Positions 1-9,351 of a DNA stretch of 64,000 nt are shown here, piece by piece. The stretch is from Citrobacter tructae. Lineage in GTDB: Bacteria; Pseudomonadota; Gammaproteobacteria; Enterobacterales; Enterobacteriaceae. The notes under the pieces were generated by a model that saw nothing but the letters and a program-made list of their open reading frames with translations, was not told where the DNA came from and did no database searches. The position numbers and the translations under genes are program-made. Where the stretch lies: positions 1-64,000 of the forward strand of contig NZ_CP038468.1 of assembly GCF_004684345.1 (NCBI RefSeq), read 5' to 3'. Position 1 is the first letter of the stretch; each line of letters opens with the position of its first letter.

Positions 1-2391
1 GGGCATGGGGGATGGCTCATCGCGTACATCTGCAGGTTGAGGTTGTTCCGGCTCAGTCGGCGCGGGATTCTGTTCGTTAGCAGGAATTGCCGGCTCTGGT
101 TTATTGGGTTCAGCAACGAATTTCTGGTCAGGGTTTATGTTTACAACAGCACTATCAATAATGCGACCCAGTTGCGCAGCGCTATCATCGTGATTCAGGT
201 CAAGGCTTCTTATTGCCTCCGCATATAGTCGGTTTAAGGGGGTAATATTTGTTTTTCTATCAGGGGGACTATCAATAGTTTCAACGAATGTATGTGTAAG
301 TAGAGCTGTCAATCTTTCAGCTTCTTCGGGCCGGTTTTGAGCCACTGTAAGATTTATTAGTTCAGAACGGATGGCTTCATAATGTATTGAAAGATTCTGT
401 TCCTTTTGCAATATATTTGACAATCTTGATGCATCCTGAGCAACGTTACTTAATGCCTTATCTATATATTTCGTCATTTCTGCTTTTATATTTCCACCTG
501 CAGAGCGCAAACGAATATTATCAATTAAATCCGTATTGATAATAGCGACATAACTATTGTCTTTTAATGCATCAACGCCTGCTTCTTTCAGAATGCTCAT
601 CCCCTGAGGGCTGCTGGCGAAGTTAAGAAAGGTGTCATCTATCGCCTTGCTGTCAGCGAGTTTATTTCCAAGCTCGGAGCGAGAAATGCTCTCGTTTTCA
701 TTGAGTTGCTGATGCCCCGAATTTCCAGCTTCTCTGATTCGTGCCCGCAGTTCTTCTGTTAATGTGGAATTATCCCAACGGTCTAAAATAACAGACTCAG
801 AAGGGATCTCTAATTCATATACGTGATAGTCCTTATGATTTATTTCCTCCATTACATAGTGCACGCCTAAAACAGACGTATCAGTATAAAAACCTCTCCC
901 CACGAGGTTTTGACCTAATCCTATTTTTTCAGAATCAATGGCACTGAAGGCTGCAGGTGAACCATGAAACAAAGTTATCGTTTCACGCCCGGCTTTATGT
1001 GACGCCTGGTTTTCCGGAGGCTGCACTGGTGCCCCCGTCGCTGGTTTTTCTGCTGCAGTGGCCTCGGCCAACTCACTGACGGTATGTTCACGGGCGATGT
1101 CATTATCGGATATATGTGCGATATCCGGAGATTCATGATTATCCATAGCAGTTTCCTGAACAGGGGTGAAGACGAGACCGCCCTCTACAAAGGCGTTACG
1201 GGTTTGTGAGTTTGTGTTGAATGGGGTTTCTATCCCCATAGCGTGAAGCTGAACATTGATGAGATGCCTGGCGAGGTCTTTTCCTCTGCTGAGGATTAAA
1301 TCGTTGAAGTCAGTAAGGTTTTGTTCAAGCTCCGTCGGTGTAAATGCTGGTGCTATTACCTCTCCGTTCGTCAGTTCGGCGGCCTTGGTGGCACTTAGGA
1401 TGCCCTTATTCTCTGGCTCACCAGTCTGCGGGTTTTTTAATTGATGGTCGTTGTCAGCGCAGAAGATAAATTGACTGTCTGGCCAGACGGCACGGGCGTT
1501 CTGACCAACGGCAATCATGTTTCCCGCATCAATAGTCATCAGTACCGGCAGGCCTGATGCCTCATGTATGGAGGCTGCTGTGGCATATCCTTCAGCAAAC
1601 AACAGCGGCTTGCCATTCTGCGGGGTCCCGAGAGCAAACCAGTTACCTGTTTTCTCACTGTCTTTAAGGATCCGGGCGTCTTTCCCACCGGTAAGTGGAA
1701 TACGCTGGTAAGAACGAATGTCGCCATGCGCGTTGCTGAAGGGGATAACAAGCTCTTGTTTTTCGTTGATTCTTATACCCGGAGCGGCCTCTACTCCCTT
1801 GCGGGTCAGATAGGTGCTTGTTGTAGCCTGCGGGTACCGGTCAACGTATCGGGCGGCATATTCCGCCTGACGGTTATACTGCAGCTCAAGAGCACGTGCA
1901 TTGTCTTCACGGGTTTGCTGGGCATGAGCCCGGAGATGTAGGCGCGCAAGCGGGTCCATCTCGCCACCACCTGAAAACACCCACTGCGTTGGTTTAGCGT
2001 CGGCGCTGCGATAATCGCGATACCATCCGGCAGGGCGCCCGTCCAGGTATGCTTTGTAAGCTCCGCTTTTGGAACCCTTCCTGTCCTGTTTCGTCGGTAC
2101 ACGCTGAAGGCTGCCATCCATTACGGGCAGCCCTTTAACCATCAGCCCTGCTTCTTCGAGTTTTTGTGCAAACTCTGTTACCGGGTCTTCTGCATTCATC
2201 GACAGTTCGTGTGGTCGGGGCATCCATCGTTCGAACTTGTTCAGGTCGGCACCTGGTCGGGCATACCAGAGCCGGTGTTCATTGTCCCATTCAAGTGCTT
2301 TCTGGCCATTATCCAAACGTGGATGGGCATTGATGGCGTCGTCCTTCTCTTCGTGAGGTACGGCAAGCCATATACGGTGACTTTTTTGCAT
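1..2391 (-). CDS. Polyvalent plasmid primase-like protein (DUF5710 + Toprim + ART-like domain), 3' end outside window
   Basis: The minus-strand frame is open from ATG at 2391 to the window edge (797 codons), so the C-terminus is missing. The first ~60 residues, ending with the motif NEHRLWYARPGADLNKFERW, look like a DUF5710 domain. Residues ~230-350 resemble a TraC-type Toprim primase domain, with LLFAEGYATAASIHEA and a later CADNDH acidic motif. After ~450 the sequence ITLFHGSP, then GRGFYTDTS, resembles ADP-ribosyltransferase-like domains of polyvalent proteins (ART-PolyVal). The end visible here is rich in Pro/Glu. In R64 the gene after traK is the primase gene sog, so this probably occupies the sog position, but the architecture differs. 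Likely exported or used in the recipient to prime the transferred strand; that role is inferred. Domain calls are by eye. Confidence 0.75.
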   Translation of the reverse strand, partial: MQKSHRIWLAVPHEEKDDAINAHPRLDNGQKALEWDNEHRLWYARPGADLNKFERWMPRPHELSMNAEDPVTEFAQKLEEAGLMVKGLPVMDGSLQRVPTKQDRKGSKSGAYKAYLDGRPAGWYRDYRSADAKPTQWVFSGGGEMDPLARLHLRAHAQQTREDNARALELQYNRQAEYAARYVDRYPQATTSTYLTRKGVEAAPGIRINEKQELVIPFSNAHGDIRSYQRIPLTGGKDARILKDSEKTGNWFALGTPQNGKPLLFAEGYATAASIHEASGLPVLMTIDAGNMIAVGQNARAVWPDSQFIFCADNDHQLKNPQTGEPENKGILSATKAAELTNGEVIAPAFTPTELEQNLTDFNDLILSRGKDLARHLINVQLHAMGIETPFNTNSQTRNAFVEGGLVFTPVQETAMDNHESPDIAHISDNDIAREHTVSELAEATAAEKPATGAPVQPPENQASHKAGRETITLFHGSPAAFSAIDSEKIGLGQNLVGRGFYTDTSVLGVHYVMEEINHKDYHVYELEIPSESVILDRWDNSTLTEELRARIREAGNSGHQQLNENESISRSELGNKLADSKAIDDTFLNFASSPQGMSILKEAGVDALKDNSYVAIINTDLIDNIRLRSAGGNIKAEMTKYIDKALSNVAQDASRLSNILQKEQNLSIHYEAIRSELINLTVAQNRPEEAERLTALLTHTFVETIDSPPDRKTNITPLNRLYAEAIRSLDLNHDDSAAQLGRIIDSAVVNINPDQKFVAEPNKPEPAIPANEQNPAPTEPEQPQPADVRDEPSPMP

Positions 2392-2462
2392 GGTCACAAT
2401 CCTGGAAGATATAGAGGGGGAAGCGCGTAAGCGCTGTGGAGAACTGGCGTGTCAGACTGGGC

Positions 2463-2750
2463 TCAGAGACCGGTCCAGTCTCGCGGCGTTTCGATGAAGT
2501 GTCGGTACCACCAGGGGCGACCGGAGGCAATCTTTCCCCTGAAGGTACTAATCACGCGCAGGCAGATGGCACGTACACTCCAGCCAAAGAAATTCAGTGC
2601 AACAAAGAATCCCAGAATGGCGGAACAGATATACAGCGTGTTCATGGATGGCCAGCGAAACCAGATCAGATACAGCAGCAGGAACGGCAGCGGAATACCA
2701 AAAAAGCTGACCGGCGGAGTGGCATAACGCCAGAATCCTTCTCGTTTCAT
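2463..2750 (-). CDS. traK: TraK (IcmT-like) conjugal transfer protein
   Basis: A 95-residue protein with two hydrophobic stretches (about residues 13-33 and 38-58), beginning MKREGFWRYATPPVSFFGIP, the pattern of IcmT/TraK proteins of Dot/Icm-type secretion systems. Its ATG overlaps the traJ stop by four bases (ATGA), so translation is coupled. Gene order traH-traI-traJ-traK matches IncI1 plasmid R64. Probably an inner-membrane component of the conjugation channel; biochemical role unknown. Confidence 0.85.
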   Translation of the reverse strand: MKREGFWRYATPPVSFFGIPLPFLLLYLIWFRWPSMNTLYICSAILGFFVALNFFGWSVRAICLRVISTFRGKIASGRPWWYRHFIETPRDWTGL

Positions 2751-3907
2751 TGCGTGAGTTCCTTACCTGACAGATAGAGCGCTGCTTCATCTCTGTCTAT
2801 GTCACCTGTTACGAAACCTTCCCGCACCTGATCGACAATACGCCGTTTTTCCATCCTCAGAATGGTGTCGATGTACGCCGGCCACTTTTCTGAAGGGATA
2901 TTCTGAAGCGCATCGCGTAAGTCATCGTCGAATACGATGTATTCCCGAAGGGCACGACGTTTGCCGTCAGTCGTTTTGACAAGTACCTGGACTGCGATGA
3001 AACGCAACATACCAAGTAGCTCCCACGCACGCGCATCTCGAATTTGAGGCGGGAACAAACCAAGTAATCGGTTCAGGGTTTCACCTGGCGACTTAGAGTG
3101 CAGAGTCCCGATAGTCATGTGCCCGCTTTCCCCGGCCTGAACAGCGGCTTCTGCTGTTTCAGTATCGCGGATCTCCCCGATACCGATGACCTCCGGGTTA
3201 CGGCGCATGGCGGAGCGAAGCCCATCTGCAAAACTCGCCACGTCACGGCCTACCTGAGCCTGATGCGGTGGCAGAAGGTCATCGGGACGGCCAAGAATGT
3301 ACTCAACCGGATCTTCGTAGGTCACTATCTTGCGGTCAGGTTGAGTGTTCTGACAGTGTCGATACAACGCCGCCTGAAGCGTTGATTTTCCGGAACCTGT
3401 TTCGCCGCAGATGAGACCCAGCCCTGTTTTTGGCAACATGGAGGCTGCCAGTTCAGGCTCTATACCCATCTTCAGAAAGTCGGGGATGATATGTGGGATA
3501 ACGCGCAGAGTGACGGATAATGCCTTTTCTTCCCGGGCAGAGGTTCCCTGAATAATGTGTGCGCGCAGTCGCACGCGTTCACCCCGCTTCAGGCCATGAC
3601 GCCCGTGCATATCACCGTCGATCTGGATGGCTCTGTCCGACGGTTTACCTCCCTGCACTCTAGGGCGCACTTCTGGTCCCAGCAGGTCATCAAGCATATT
3701 GCCGAGCATGGTATTCGGCAGTACGGTGTCGGAGACTCTCTCACGCCGACCATAACGACTAACAGAAACTGGAGAGCCACCGACCAGGTCCACGTCACTA
3801 ACGGCCTGTGCTGAGCACCAGGCAAAAAATGCCCTGAACTCGTCGGCGGTGAAGGCTCCACTGAATGGAAAAATCCCGAACTTATCTGGGATAAGAGATG
3901 TGTTCAC
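2747..3907 (-). CDS. traJ: TraJ, DotB-type conjugation ATPase
   Basis: 386 residues of the VirB11/PilT/GspE ATPase superfamily. Walker A is GETGSGKST (about residues 168-176), an acidic Walker B-like GIGEIRD follows, and a His-box GHMTIGTLHS lies ~30 residues later. The closest named family is DotB of Legionella and TraJ of IncI1 plasmids, a cytoplasmic hexameric ATPase that powers the type IVB secretion complex. It lies between traI and traK in an operon with short gaps or overlaps. Distinct from the pilus assembly ATPase PilQ at 15653-17212. Confidence 0.9.
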   Translation of the reverse strand: MNTSLIPDKFGIFPFSGAFTADEFRAFFAWCSAQAVSDVDLVGGSPVSVSRYGRRERVSDTVLPNTMLGNMLDDLLGPEVRPRVQGGKPSDRAIQIDGDMHGRHGLKRGERVRLRAHIIQGTSAREEKALSVTLRVIPHIIPDFLKMGIEPELAASMLPKTGLGLICGETGSGKSTLQAALYRHCQNTQPDRKIVTYEDPVEYILGRPDDLLPPHQAQVGRDVASFADGLRSAMRRNPEVIGIGEIRDTETAEAAVQAGESGHMTIGTLHSKSPGETLNRLLGLFPPQIRDARAWELLGMLRFIAVQVLVKTTDGKRRALREYIVFDDDLRDALQNIPSEKWPAYIDTILRMEKRRIVDQVREGFVTGDIDRDEAALYLSGKELTQ

Positions 3908-3918
3908 GAGAAAACTCC

Positions 3919-4725
3919 TTACTGAATGGTAACAGACGGGCGCCAGCGGGACTTCTGGAGTTCAAACGACGCATGTGATTTGAGTCGGCGTACGCGATCG
4001 CCAGTAACGAGTTTCTGCCCACTGCCGGTCACAGTCTGTTGTTGTTCGGTAACTTCCGGTCGGGAAATCATGCCCCGACGCCAGAGCAGGGAGTAAAGCA
4101 TCATGCCCCGATAATCACGGGTGAGCTGATTCATACTGGCTTCAAGGGTCAGGTCAGCATTTGCGCGACCTTCCTGCCAGCCTTTTTTCAGCGCGTCTTC
4201 CCATACCTTTCTCTGAGAGCTGTCTTCCGGCACGACCAGTCCTTCTGTGCCCGGGGTTGCCGTGGTGGCCAGCCCGCGAAGTAACCAACTGCGCCAACTG
4301 GGCGGGTTACTGACAAATCTCTCCGGTCGGATAATGGTCCAAACCTTTGAGGCGGTGCGGATTTGATTAGGAGTGATGTGTGCAACGTCCTGCGCTTCAT
4401 CGATAACCGGCGGCAGCCAGCCCTCAGGGCTGATAAGCGGCCGGAAATCGTAAAGGGCATTGAGGGTGGACTCGCGGGCATTTAGCGCCTGGGTCAACTC
4501 CCATGCACGCTGAGATTTACCCCCCCGAAATCCCAGTGTTCTGCCGGCATCAGTAAGCATCTGCCAGCGAGTTTCGGAAATACTGTCTGGTCTTTGTCGC
4601 TCCGGATTGAGCCAGGCCTGCATATCCGGTGGAGGCACACTCGCATCAGTTGTTGGCGCAGGATGCTCGGCGGCACAACCGGTCAGGAGTAGCGCAGGGA
4701 AAAGTAATAAGAGAAAATATTTCAT
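3919..4725 (-). CDS. traI: TraI, DotC-like lipoprotein of the transfer complex
   Basis: 268 residues with a lipoprotein signal peptide; the lipobox is LLTGC, with Cys at about residue 17. The body contains ISPEGWLPPVI and WRSWLLRG segments typical of DotC/TraI proteins of I-type plasmids. DotC with DotD forms part of the outer-membrane core complex. The start overlaps the traH stop by four bases. Not the F-type TraI relaxase, which shares only the name. Confidence 0.88.
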   Translation of the reverse strand: MKYFLLLLFPALLLTGCAAEHPAPTTDASVPPPDMQAWLNPERQRPDSISETRWQMLTDAGRTLGFRGGKSQRAWELTQALNARESTLNALYDFRPLISPEGWLPPVIDEAQDVAHITPNQIRTASKVWTIIRPERFVSNPPSWRSWLLRGLATTATPGTEGLVVPEDSSQRKVWEDALKKGWQEGRANADLTLEASMNQLTRDYRGMMLYSLLWRRGMISRPEVTEQQQTVTGSGQKLVTGDRVRRLKSHASFELQKSRWRPSVTIQ

Positions 4726-5195
4726 TTCTTACTTGTCTCCGGTTGCATGAAATTGAGCTGCAGCAGTCCCGGATACTGATTCAGGGTAGCTCGCCATGCT
4801 GTCTGCGCTTCAATCACACGCAGCACGTTGCTGAACGTCATACCCCGAACGTGTAGCGTTACGGGTAAGGGCAGACGCACGCCGCTGTAGTTGAACTGCA
4901 GGCCGCGTGCACGCGCCAGTTCAGCCAGCAACTCCACAGCATCACCTTCCCAGTCGAAGGAAACGTCAGCACTGTTGGTACGTATGATTTCCATGGGCGA
5001 TGGTGCAATTTTCGAACCGGACCAAAGACCGTTATTCCACATCTGATATTGCGTGTGACGGGCAACGGCGACGGATGATGCTGCGCCGTAGCGGTCAGGA
5101 GAAACAGAAGCTGGAGGCGTCGATGGCGGAATCCAGGGCTGGCAGCCGGCAAGAAGAGAGATAGCCAGCACGCCGGGAAGAATTAAGTAGTTCAT
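4722..5195 (-). CDS. traH: TraH, DotD-like outer-membrane lipoprotein
   Basis: 157 residues with lipobox SLLAGC (Cys at about 18). The C-terminal part (AVELLAELARARGLQFNYSG, then FSNVLRVIEAQ) has the secretin N-domain-like fold signature of DotD/TraH. It pairs with TraI (DotC), whose gene overlaps by four bases. First gene of the traH-I-J-K block; a 132-bp gap containing a terminator-like hairpin separates it from traF. Confidence 0.88.
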   Translation of the reverse strand: MNYLILPGVLAISLLAGCQPWIPPSTPPASVSPDRYGAASSVAVARHTQYQMWNNGLWSGSKIAPSPMEIIRTNSADVSFDWEGDAVELLAELARARGLQFNYSGVRLPLPVTLHVRGMTFSNVLRVIEAQTAWRATLNQYPGLLQLNFMQPETSKK

Positions 5196-5297
5196 AGTAG
5201 TTACCTTGCCGGGAGGGCGACTGAGGTTAAAGCCAGAAGATTCAAGGAGACGGAGTTTTGCAGACGGTAGAGATATTGATCGGAAGTAAACGGCAGA

Positions 5298-5318
5298 GGA
5301 AGCCCATTGCGGGCTTCC
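5298..5318 (-). terminator. Hairpin downstream of traF
   Basis: GGAAGCCC and GGGCTTCC arms separated by ATTGC lie ten bases past the traF stop. The uridine tract on the minus strand is weak, so this may be a leaky terminator or attenuator between traF and traH. Confidence 0.5.
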
Positions 5319-5327
5319 CTATGATTA

Positions 5328-6536
5328 TCAGAACGTGAACTGCAACTGCGCAACCGCGCCGTAGGTACGATCAGTTCCGGCTATACCGGTAAGGTCCAGG
5401 TGTACTACATCAAACGGTGAGAAGCCCAGACCCGCGGTGAAGGCGTTACCCTCGCTGGAGACCATGTTCTGGCGATAACCAGCACGAACCTGCATCCAGC
5501 TCCAGGCGTTCAACTCAGCCCCTACACTGGCGAACTGGCGTTTGTCATCTCGCTCAAAACGGCTGGCTTCGGTCAGATCCACATCGAGTGCGGTAGTCAG
5601 GACGTTGTTGCTCCATGCGACGCCGGCAGTGGCTTGAGGTTTCACTTTGAACGTTTCTTTCTCGCCGTTCACTTCTTTAGTGTCAACACTGCGGGCAATG
5701 ATGTTCTGTACCGCCAGACCCAGCATCCAGTTATCTCCGAGGTTTGTGGCCAGACCGATGTCGGCGTTAAATCCGGTTTTGGTGTTGTGGTAATCGTCTG
5801 AGTTCACGTCATTTTTGTCGAAGTCGTTTACCGTTGCGCTGTAATTGAAAAGATCGATTCGCTGATACTTGGGTGTAATGCCCAGTGACCAGCTGTGTCC
5901 TGCCGTTTCAAATTCATGCGCCATAGCCACACCTACGTCGGTGATGACGGCCGCCCGACCATAGGCTCGGGACGTTAGTGCATCTTTGTCTACCGCATCC
6001 GCCGGTATGGCCCCGCTGGCGATTTTGTCGAGATATTGCAGATCGTGGTCGCTGACCGTGCCATTTACGGAAACGGTGCCCCAGGATTTCACGACAACAG
6101 CAAATGGGAGTACTTTATTTGGGGTGGTGGCAATAACAGATGCCCCGACCTGCCCGTTTGCCTTCACATCTTTCAAATCTTCCAGCTTATTTCGTAACGC
6201 GGCAGCGCTTTCGCTAACACCGCTTTGGCTGTCGACAGCATTGTCAAATTTGTTCCACAGATCTTTCACGTCATCGGCAGTATCTATGGCCTTATCGGGG
6301 TCTGCCACCTGGACACCCACGGACGGCAGCACCAGACTGAAGTCATCATTCGCGCCAAACTTTGTCAGGAGTGCCGGGTTGGATAAGGCAGCAGTGCCGT
6401 AGTGTGCAGAGGCCACGCCGGTCCCCCCCATGGCATCGCTGCGGGCTTCCATGTAGGAGGTTGCTGCACCTGCATGAAAAGCCATCATGACGGCGGAAGA
6501 AATCAGTGTTTTTGCAATGTAAGTCTTTTTCATCAT
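5328..6536 (-). CDS. traF: TraF-like outer-membrane beta-barrel protein (TraF_2 family)
   Basis: 402 residues from the ATG at 6536, chosen because AGGAA lies six bases upstream; a GTG/TTG-type extension to 6554 is possible. An N-terminal signal peptide ends near FHAGAA. The mature part opens MEARSDAMGGTGVASAHYGT, as in conjugal transfer TraF_2/FadL-like barrels, and ends AVAQLQFTF with the terminal Phe typical of outer-membrane barrels. Position between traE and traH matches traF of R64. Its precise role in transfer is unknown. Confidence 0.75.
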   Translation of the reverse strand: MMKKTYIAKTLISSAVMMAFHAGAATSYMEARSDAMGGTGVASAHYGTAALSNPALLTKFGANDDFSLVLPSVGVQVADPDKAIDTADDVKDLWNKFDNAVDSQSGVSESAAALRNKLEDLKDVKANGQVGASVIATTPNKVLPFAVVVKSWGTVSVNGTVSDHDLQYLDKIASGAIPADAVDKDALTSRAYGRAAVITDVGVAMAHEFETAGHSWSLGITPKYQRIDLFNYSATVNDFDKNDVNSDDYHNTKTGFNADIGLATNLGDNWMLGLAVQNIIARSVDTKEVNGEKETFKVKPQATAGVAWSNNVLTTALDVDLTEASRFERDDKRQFASVGAELNAWSWMQVRAGYRQNMVSSEGNAFTAGLGFSPFDVVHLDLTGIAGTDRTYGAVAQLQFTF

Positions 6537-6638
6537 TAAATTTCCTGTAGTCAAGTCTGGATTTTGGGCAAAAGAAGGTCTTGATGCGGCAGCATCAAAA
6601 ATTTCTTTTTCTTTTTTAATTCAATATTTCTGCGTGGT

Positions 6639-7475
6639 TTAAAGCTGTCTGAATATAAGTGCGGGTAGTGTTATTCCCTGTTCAAGCGCTGTGGATAGTC
6701 CCTTGCTGACCGTTACGGTGCGCAGAGTGCCTGTTGCGGCATGTTCTCTGAGGAGGCGTTCTTTCCAGTATTTTTGCTCTTTATTCAGAACGAGCGGAAT
6801 AATGGATAACACCGGGAAATATGTCAGCAGGGATGAAGAAATTTTCTTCTTAATTAATATGCCGGTTTGTTCCTGATATTCATCCTCACCTGTATGTTCG
6901 GTCGTCCAGAAAATAACGCTGTCATTATTATTCTCATCTGAAGGAATTATCATCTTCCGTAAGGCATCTTCTGTTTGTGGCCATTGATGTCGAGCCAGGG
7001 TGGTGTCGACCGTTGGAACATTCCTGCCTAACAACCAGTCCTGTGAAACGAAAAACCACTGAGCGAGCGCCTGCAGGAGCGGAGTGGACAGATAGTCCAT
7101 CGTTCGTTCCCTGTCCTGCAGTACGCTCACCCGAACATTCCATGACGAAAGCAACTCTGCGATATCAGTCGGGTCAAGCTCATGTGCCTGCATTAGCACC
7201 TCAAAGCGATCGATGATACTAAGCGCGGTATTGCTGAACGGCAGGAAAATATCGCGCAGAGAACCTTCTATAACCAGATTCAGTAGCTCCGATTGAGATA
7301 TCCCAATCTTGCCGGATAACTCATCAATCAGCTGGCGGGTGCCGGGTCTCATTCGGAGTGACGTGGTCTGCATAGGCTTCTTTTCATTGCGCTGAAGCAG
7401 TTCTGCAATCCTGTTCCGATCAAGGTCGGGGAGCGCCAGAAGCGAGGTGAAAATTGCGGTAAGACTGTTTGCCAC
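6639..7475 (-). CDS. traE: TraE-like conjugal transfer protein
   Basis: 278 residues. Residues ~35-75 (TTSLRMRPGTRQLIDELSG, then ISQSELLNLVIEG) look like a ribbon-helix-helix segment, suggesting DNA binding or regulation. The remainder is soluble and has no motif I recognise. Position downstream of rci and upstream of traF matches traE of IncI1 plasmids; the name rests on synteny plus general resemblance. A 145-bp AT-rich gap upstream could hold its promoter. Confidence 0.6.
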   Translation of the reverse strand: MANSLTAIFTSLLALPDLDRNRIAELLQRNEKKPMQTTSLRMRPGTRQLIDELSGKIGISQSELLNLVIEGSLRDIFLPFSNTALSIIDRFEVLMQAHELDPTDIAELLSSWNVRVSVLQDRERTMDYLSTPLLQALAQWFFVSQDWLLGRNVPTVDTTLARHQWPQTEDALRKMIIPSDENNNDSVIFWTTEHTGEDEYQEQTGILIKKKISSSLLTYFPVLSIIPLVLNKEQKYWKERLLREHAATGTLRTVTVSKGLSTALEQGITLPALIFRQL

Positions 7476-7620
7476 GTGGCCCCCTTAAGTAAAATTACAT
7501 CTTGCGGTTCAGTGAGTTAAAGAATAATTAATCGTGACGCGCATGTATAACGAGTTAATTCGATCGTGTAGATCGACTGCGTTTACGTGTGCGTTTTAAT
7601 TGCGTTTGTGTATTGTCGTT

Positions 7621-8097
7621 TTAACGCATTCTCCGGCGCGGTCGAATGAGTACAAGCACGCCGGTTTCCGGTACGGTAATCCAGCGCCATTCCTGTACCA
7701 GTGTTTGTAGCCGTATCCCGTTCCTGACGGCAGGAGGAATCGATACTGTGATCCAGCGCCAGCGGTGTGTATCGTCCATTTTTCCCATCAGGAGGGTCAT
7801 GCTTTTCATGTGTGCCGGGCGCATCAAATGGGATGTGAAGTACACTGGGGCGCTGTCCCTTTGTAACGCCAGTTGCAACGTGGCAAGAAAACTACGGTGA
7901 AAGCGCGCTGCACGATGAAGATTAAGATGACCAACCCGGTCAAATGTCGAAAGGTGCAGGGTAGTGTAATGCTTCTTTCGATGACTAACCGAGGCCGTGC
8001 GAAACCCTGTCCAGGGCGTCACGGCACTAACGATTGTCATTACCGGGCAATACAGCAGTAATGTCAGCGGTACTGCTGAAAGGATAATCAGATACAC
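7621..8097 (-). CDS. Hypothetical protein between rci and traE
   Basis: 158 residues with a hydrophobic N-terminus (MYLIILSAVPLTLLLYCPVM) that could be a signal anchor, then a basic body ending RPRRRMR. It starts 19 bp after the rci stop, so is probably cotranscribed with rci. No family recognised. Low-complexity Arg/His content makes a spurious frame possible, but no better frame covers the interval. Confidence 0.45.
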   Translation of the reverse strand: MYLIILSAVPLTLLLYCPVMTIVSAVTPWTGFRTASVSHRKKHYTTLHLSTFDRVGHLNLHRAARFHRSFLATLQLALQRDSAPVYFTSHLMRPAHMKSMTLLMGKMDDTHRWRWITVSIPPAVRNGIRLQTLVQEWRWITVPETGVLVLIRPRRRMR

Positions 8098-8116
8098 AGT
8101 CCCTCCAGGATAAAGG

Positions 8117-9280
8117 TTACGCCCGGGCCGAGAGAGCCTGGTCGGGGTTAAGCGGACAAATCATGATGTGGTCGTTTGTTTTGATGGGGAGTTCCCCTGG
8201 TGCAGGGACTCGTTCGCCGCGCTGGGCAGCAAGTGCCAGAGTGCGTAGTAGCAGTTCGCTGGCGCGGGTCAGGGCAAGTTCGCGGGTCGGCGCCGACACC
8301 ATCAAGTTTTCGAAGTCGCATAGCATCACTCTTATGTCACCAGTACTTCCGCAATCCTGTTCTACCAGTGCGGGATAAGGTACGAAGTAGGGGGCAATCT
8401 TTTGAGTCTGGCGCCGTCGCGCGTCCAGCTTGCTGACCAGTTGGTAAGCTCTCAGATGGGTGTAGCGTTTAAGCATATTCATCGACCGATGACCCGAAAT
8501 TGCAGCGACCTCCATAACGTTCAGTGTACCGAGCTCGAAAAAGCGACTGATGGCCTCGTGCCGAAGATCATGAAAATGCAGATTTTCGATAGTGAGGGCC
8601 TTGAGGGCGAGCCGCCAGGCGCTTTTGAAACCGGATGACGTATAGGAAAATACTTTACCTTTTAGTTGGGCCGGCAACATCTGAAGCAGATTACGTGCTT
8701 TGCGTGAGAGGGGAACGTCACGCGATGACCCATTCTTGGTGTCTGGCAGGTGCGCCACACCGTGCTGCAGATCAATATATTCCCATTGCAGGTTAAGGAT
8801 TTCACCCTGACGCATGGCTGTCTCCAGCGCGAGATGAAAGATTATATACAGCATTAAGTTTCGCTCGCGGAAATACCGGGACAGTCTGCGCTCTTCAGTG
8901 GATGTCAGGCGGCGATCACGACCTTTTGATACTTTCGGTTTACGCACTAATTCGACCGGATTGCTACGGCAGGTTCCCCATTCCACACGCGCAATACCGA
9001 AAAGTGATGACAATAGCGCCAGCTCAAGTCTTACTGTATTACCGGTGATAGGGTTCCCCGTCCTGGGGTTGCGCTGGGTCAGTCTTTCATCACGGTAGGC
9101 GGCAATATCAACCGTGGTGATTTCGTCCATATTCCTGCTGGCCAGTGGGTGGCGCTTAATGACGTTGGTTCGGTAAAACTCCTGAAGGTGGCCCTTTTTA
9201 TGAACAGATACTGATTCGTAATATTTATCGAGGCCACGACTGAGGGGCATTTTTCTAATACGCGCAACGGAAGACATCAT
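8117..9280 (-). CDS. rci: Rci, shufflon-specific tyrosine recombinase
   Basis: 387 residues. Catalytic residues of tyrosine recombinases are visible: Arg in ETAMRQGEIL, His-Leu-Arg in FHDLRHEAISR, His in SGHRSM, and the nucleophile Tyr in LKRYTHL. The long C-terminal extension after the catalytic Tyr is the hallmark of R64 Rci, where it allows action on inverted asymmetric sfx sites. Two adjacent ATGs (9280, 9277) follow AGGAG; the second has better spacing. It lies directly beside the shufflon and presumably inverts DNA between its 19-bp sites to change the PilV tip. Confidence 0.93.
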   Translation of the reverse strand: MMSSVARIRKMPLSRGLDKYYESVSVHKKGHLQEFYRTNVIKRHPLASRNMDEITTVDIAAYRDERLTQRNPRTGNPITGNTVRLELALLSSLFGIARVEWGTCRSNPVELVRKPKVSKGRDRRLTSTEERRLSRYFRERNLMLYIIFHLALETAMRQGEILNLQWEYIDLQHGVAHLPDTKNGSSRDVPLSRKARNLLQMLPAQLKGKVFSYTSSGFKSAWRLALKALTIENLHFHDLRHEAISRFFELGTLNVMEVAAISGHRSMNMLKRYTHLRAYQLVSKLDARRRQTQKIAPYFVPYPALVEQDCGSTGDIRVMLCDFENLMVSAPTRELALTRASELLLRTLALAAQRGERVPAPGELPIKTNDHIMICPLNPDQALSARA

Positions 9281-9332
9281 TACTCCTAAAAAGGTGAAGA
9301 AAATAAAGCCTTAAGAGAAAAATGCAATAATT

Positions 9333-9351
9333 CTGTCAATCCGGCGTGTGG
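9333..9351 (+). repeat. sfx-like shufflon recombination site 1
   Basis: 19-bp copy of consensus CTGTCAATCCGGYGYSTGG, plus orientation, reading CQSGVW into segment A. Confidence 0.9.

Noticed and set aside
1256..2430. Several short plus-strand frames
   Set aside because: They overlap the long minus-strand primase frame, which is continuous and has domain motifs.
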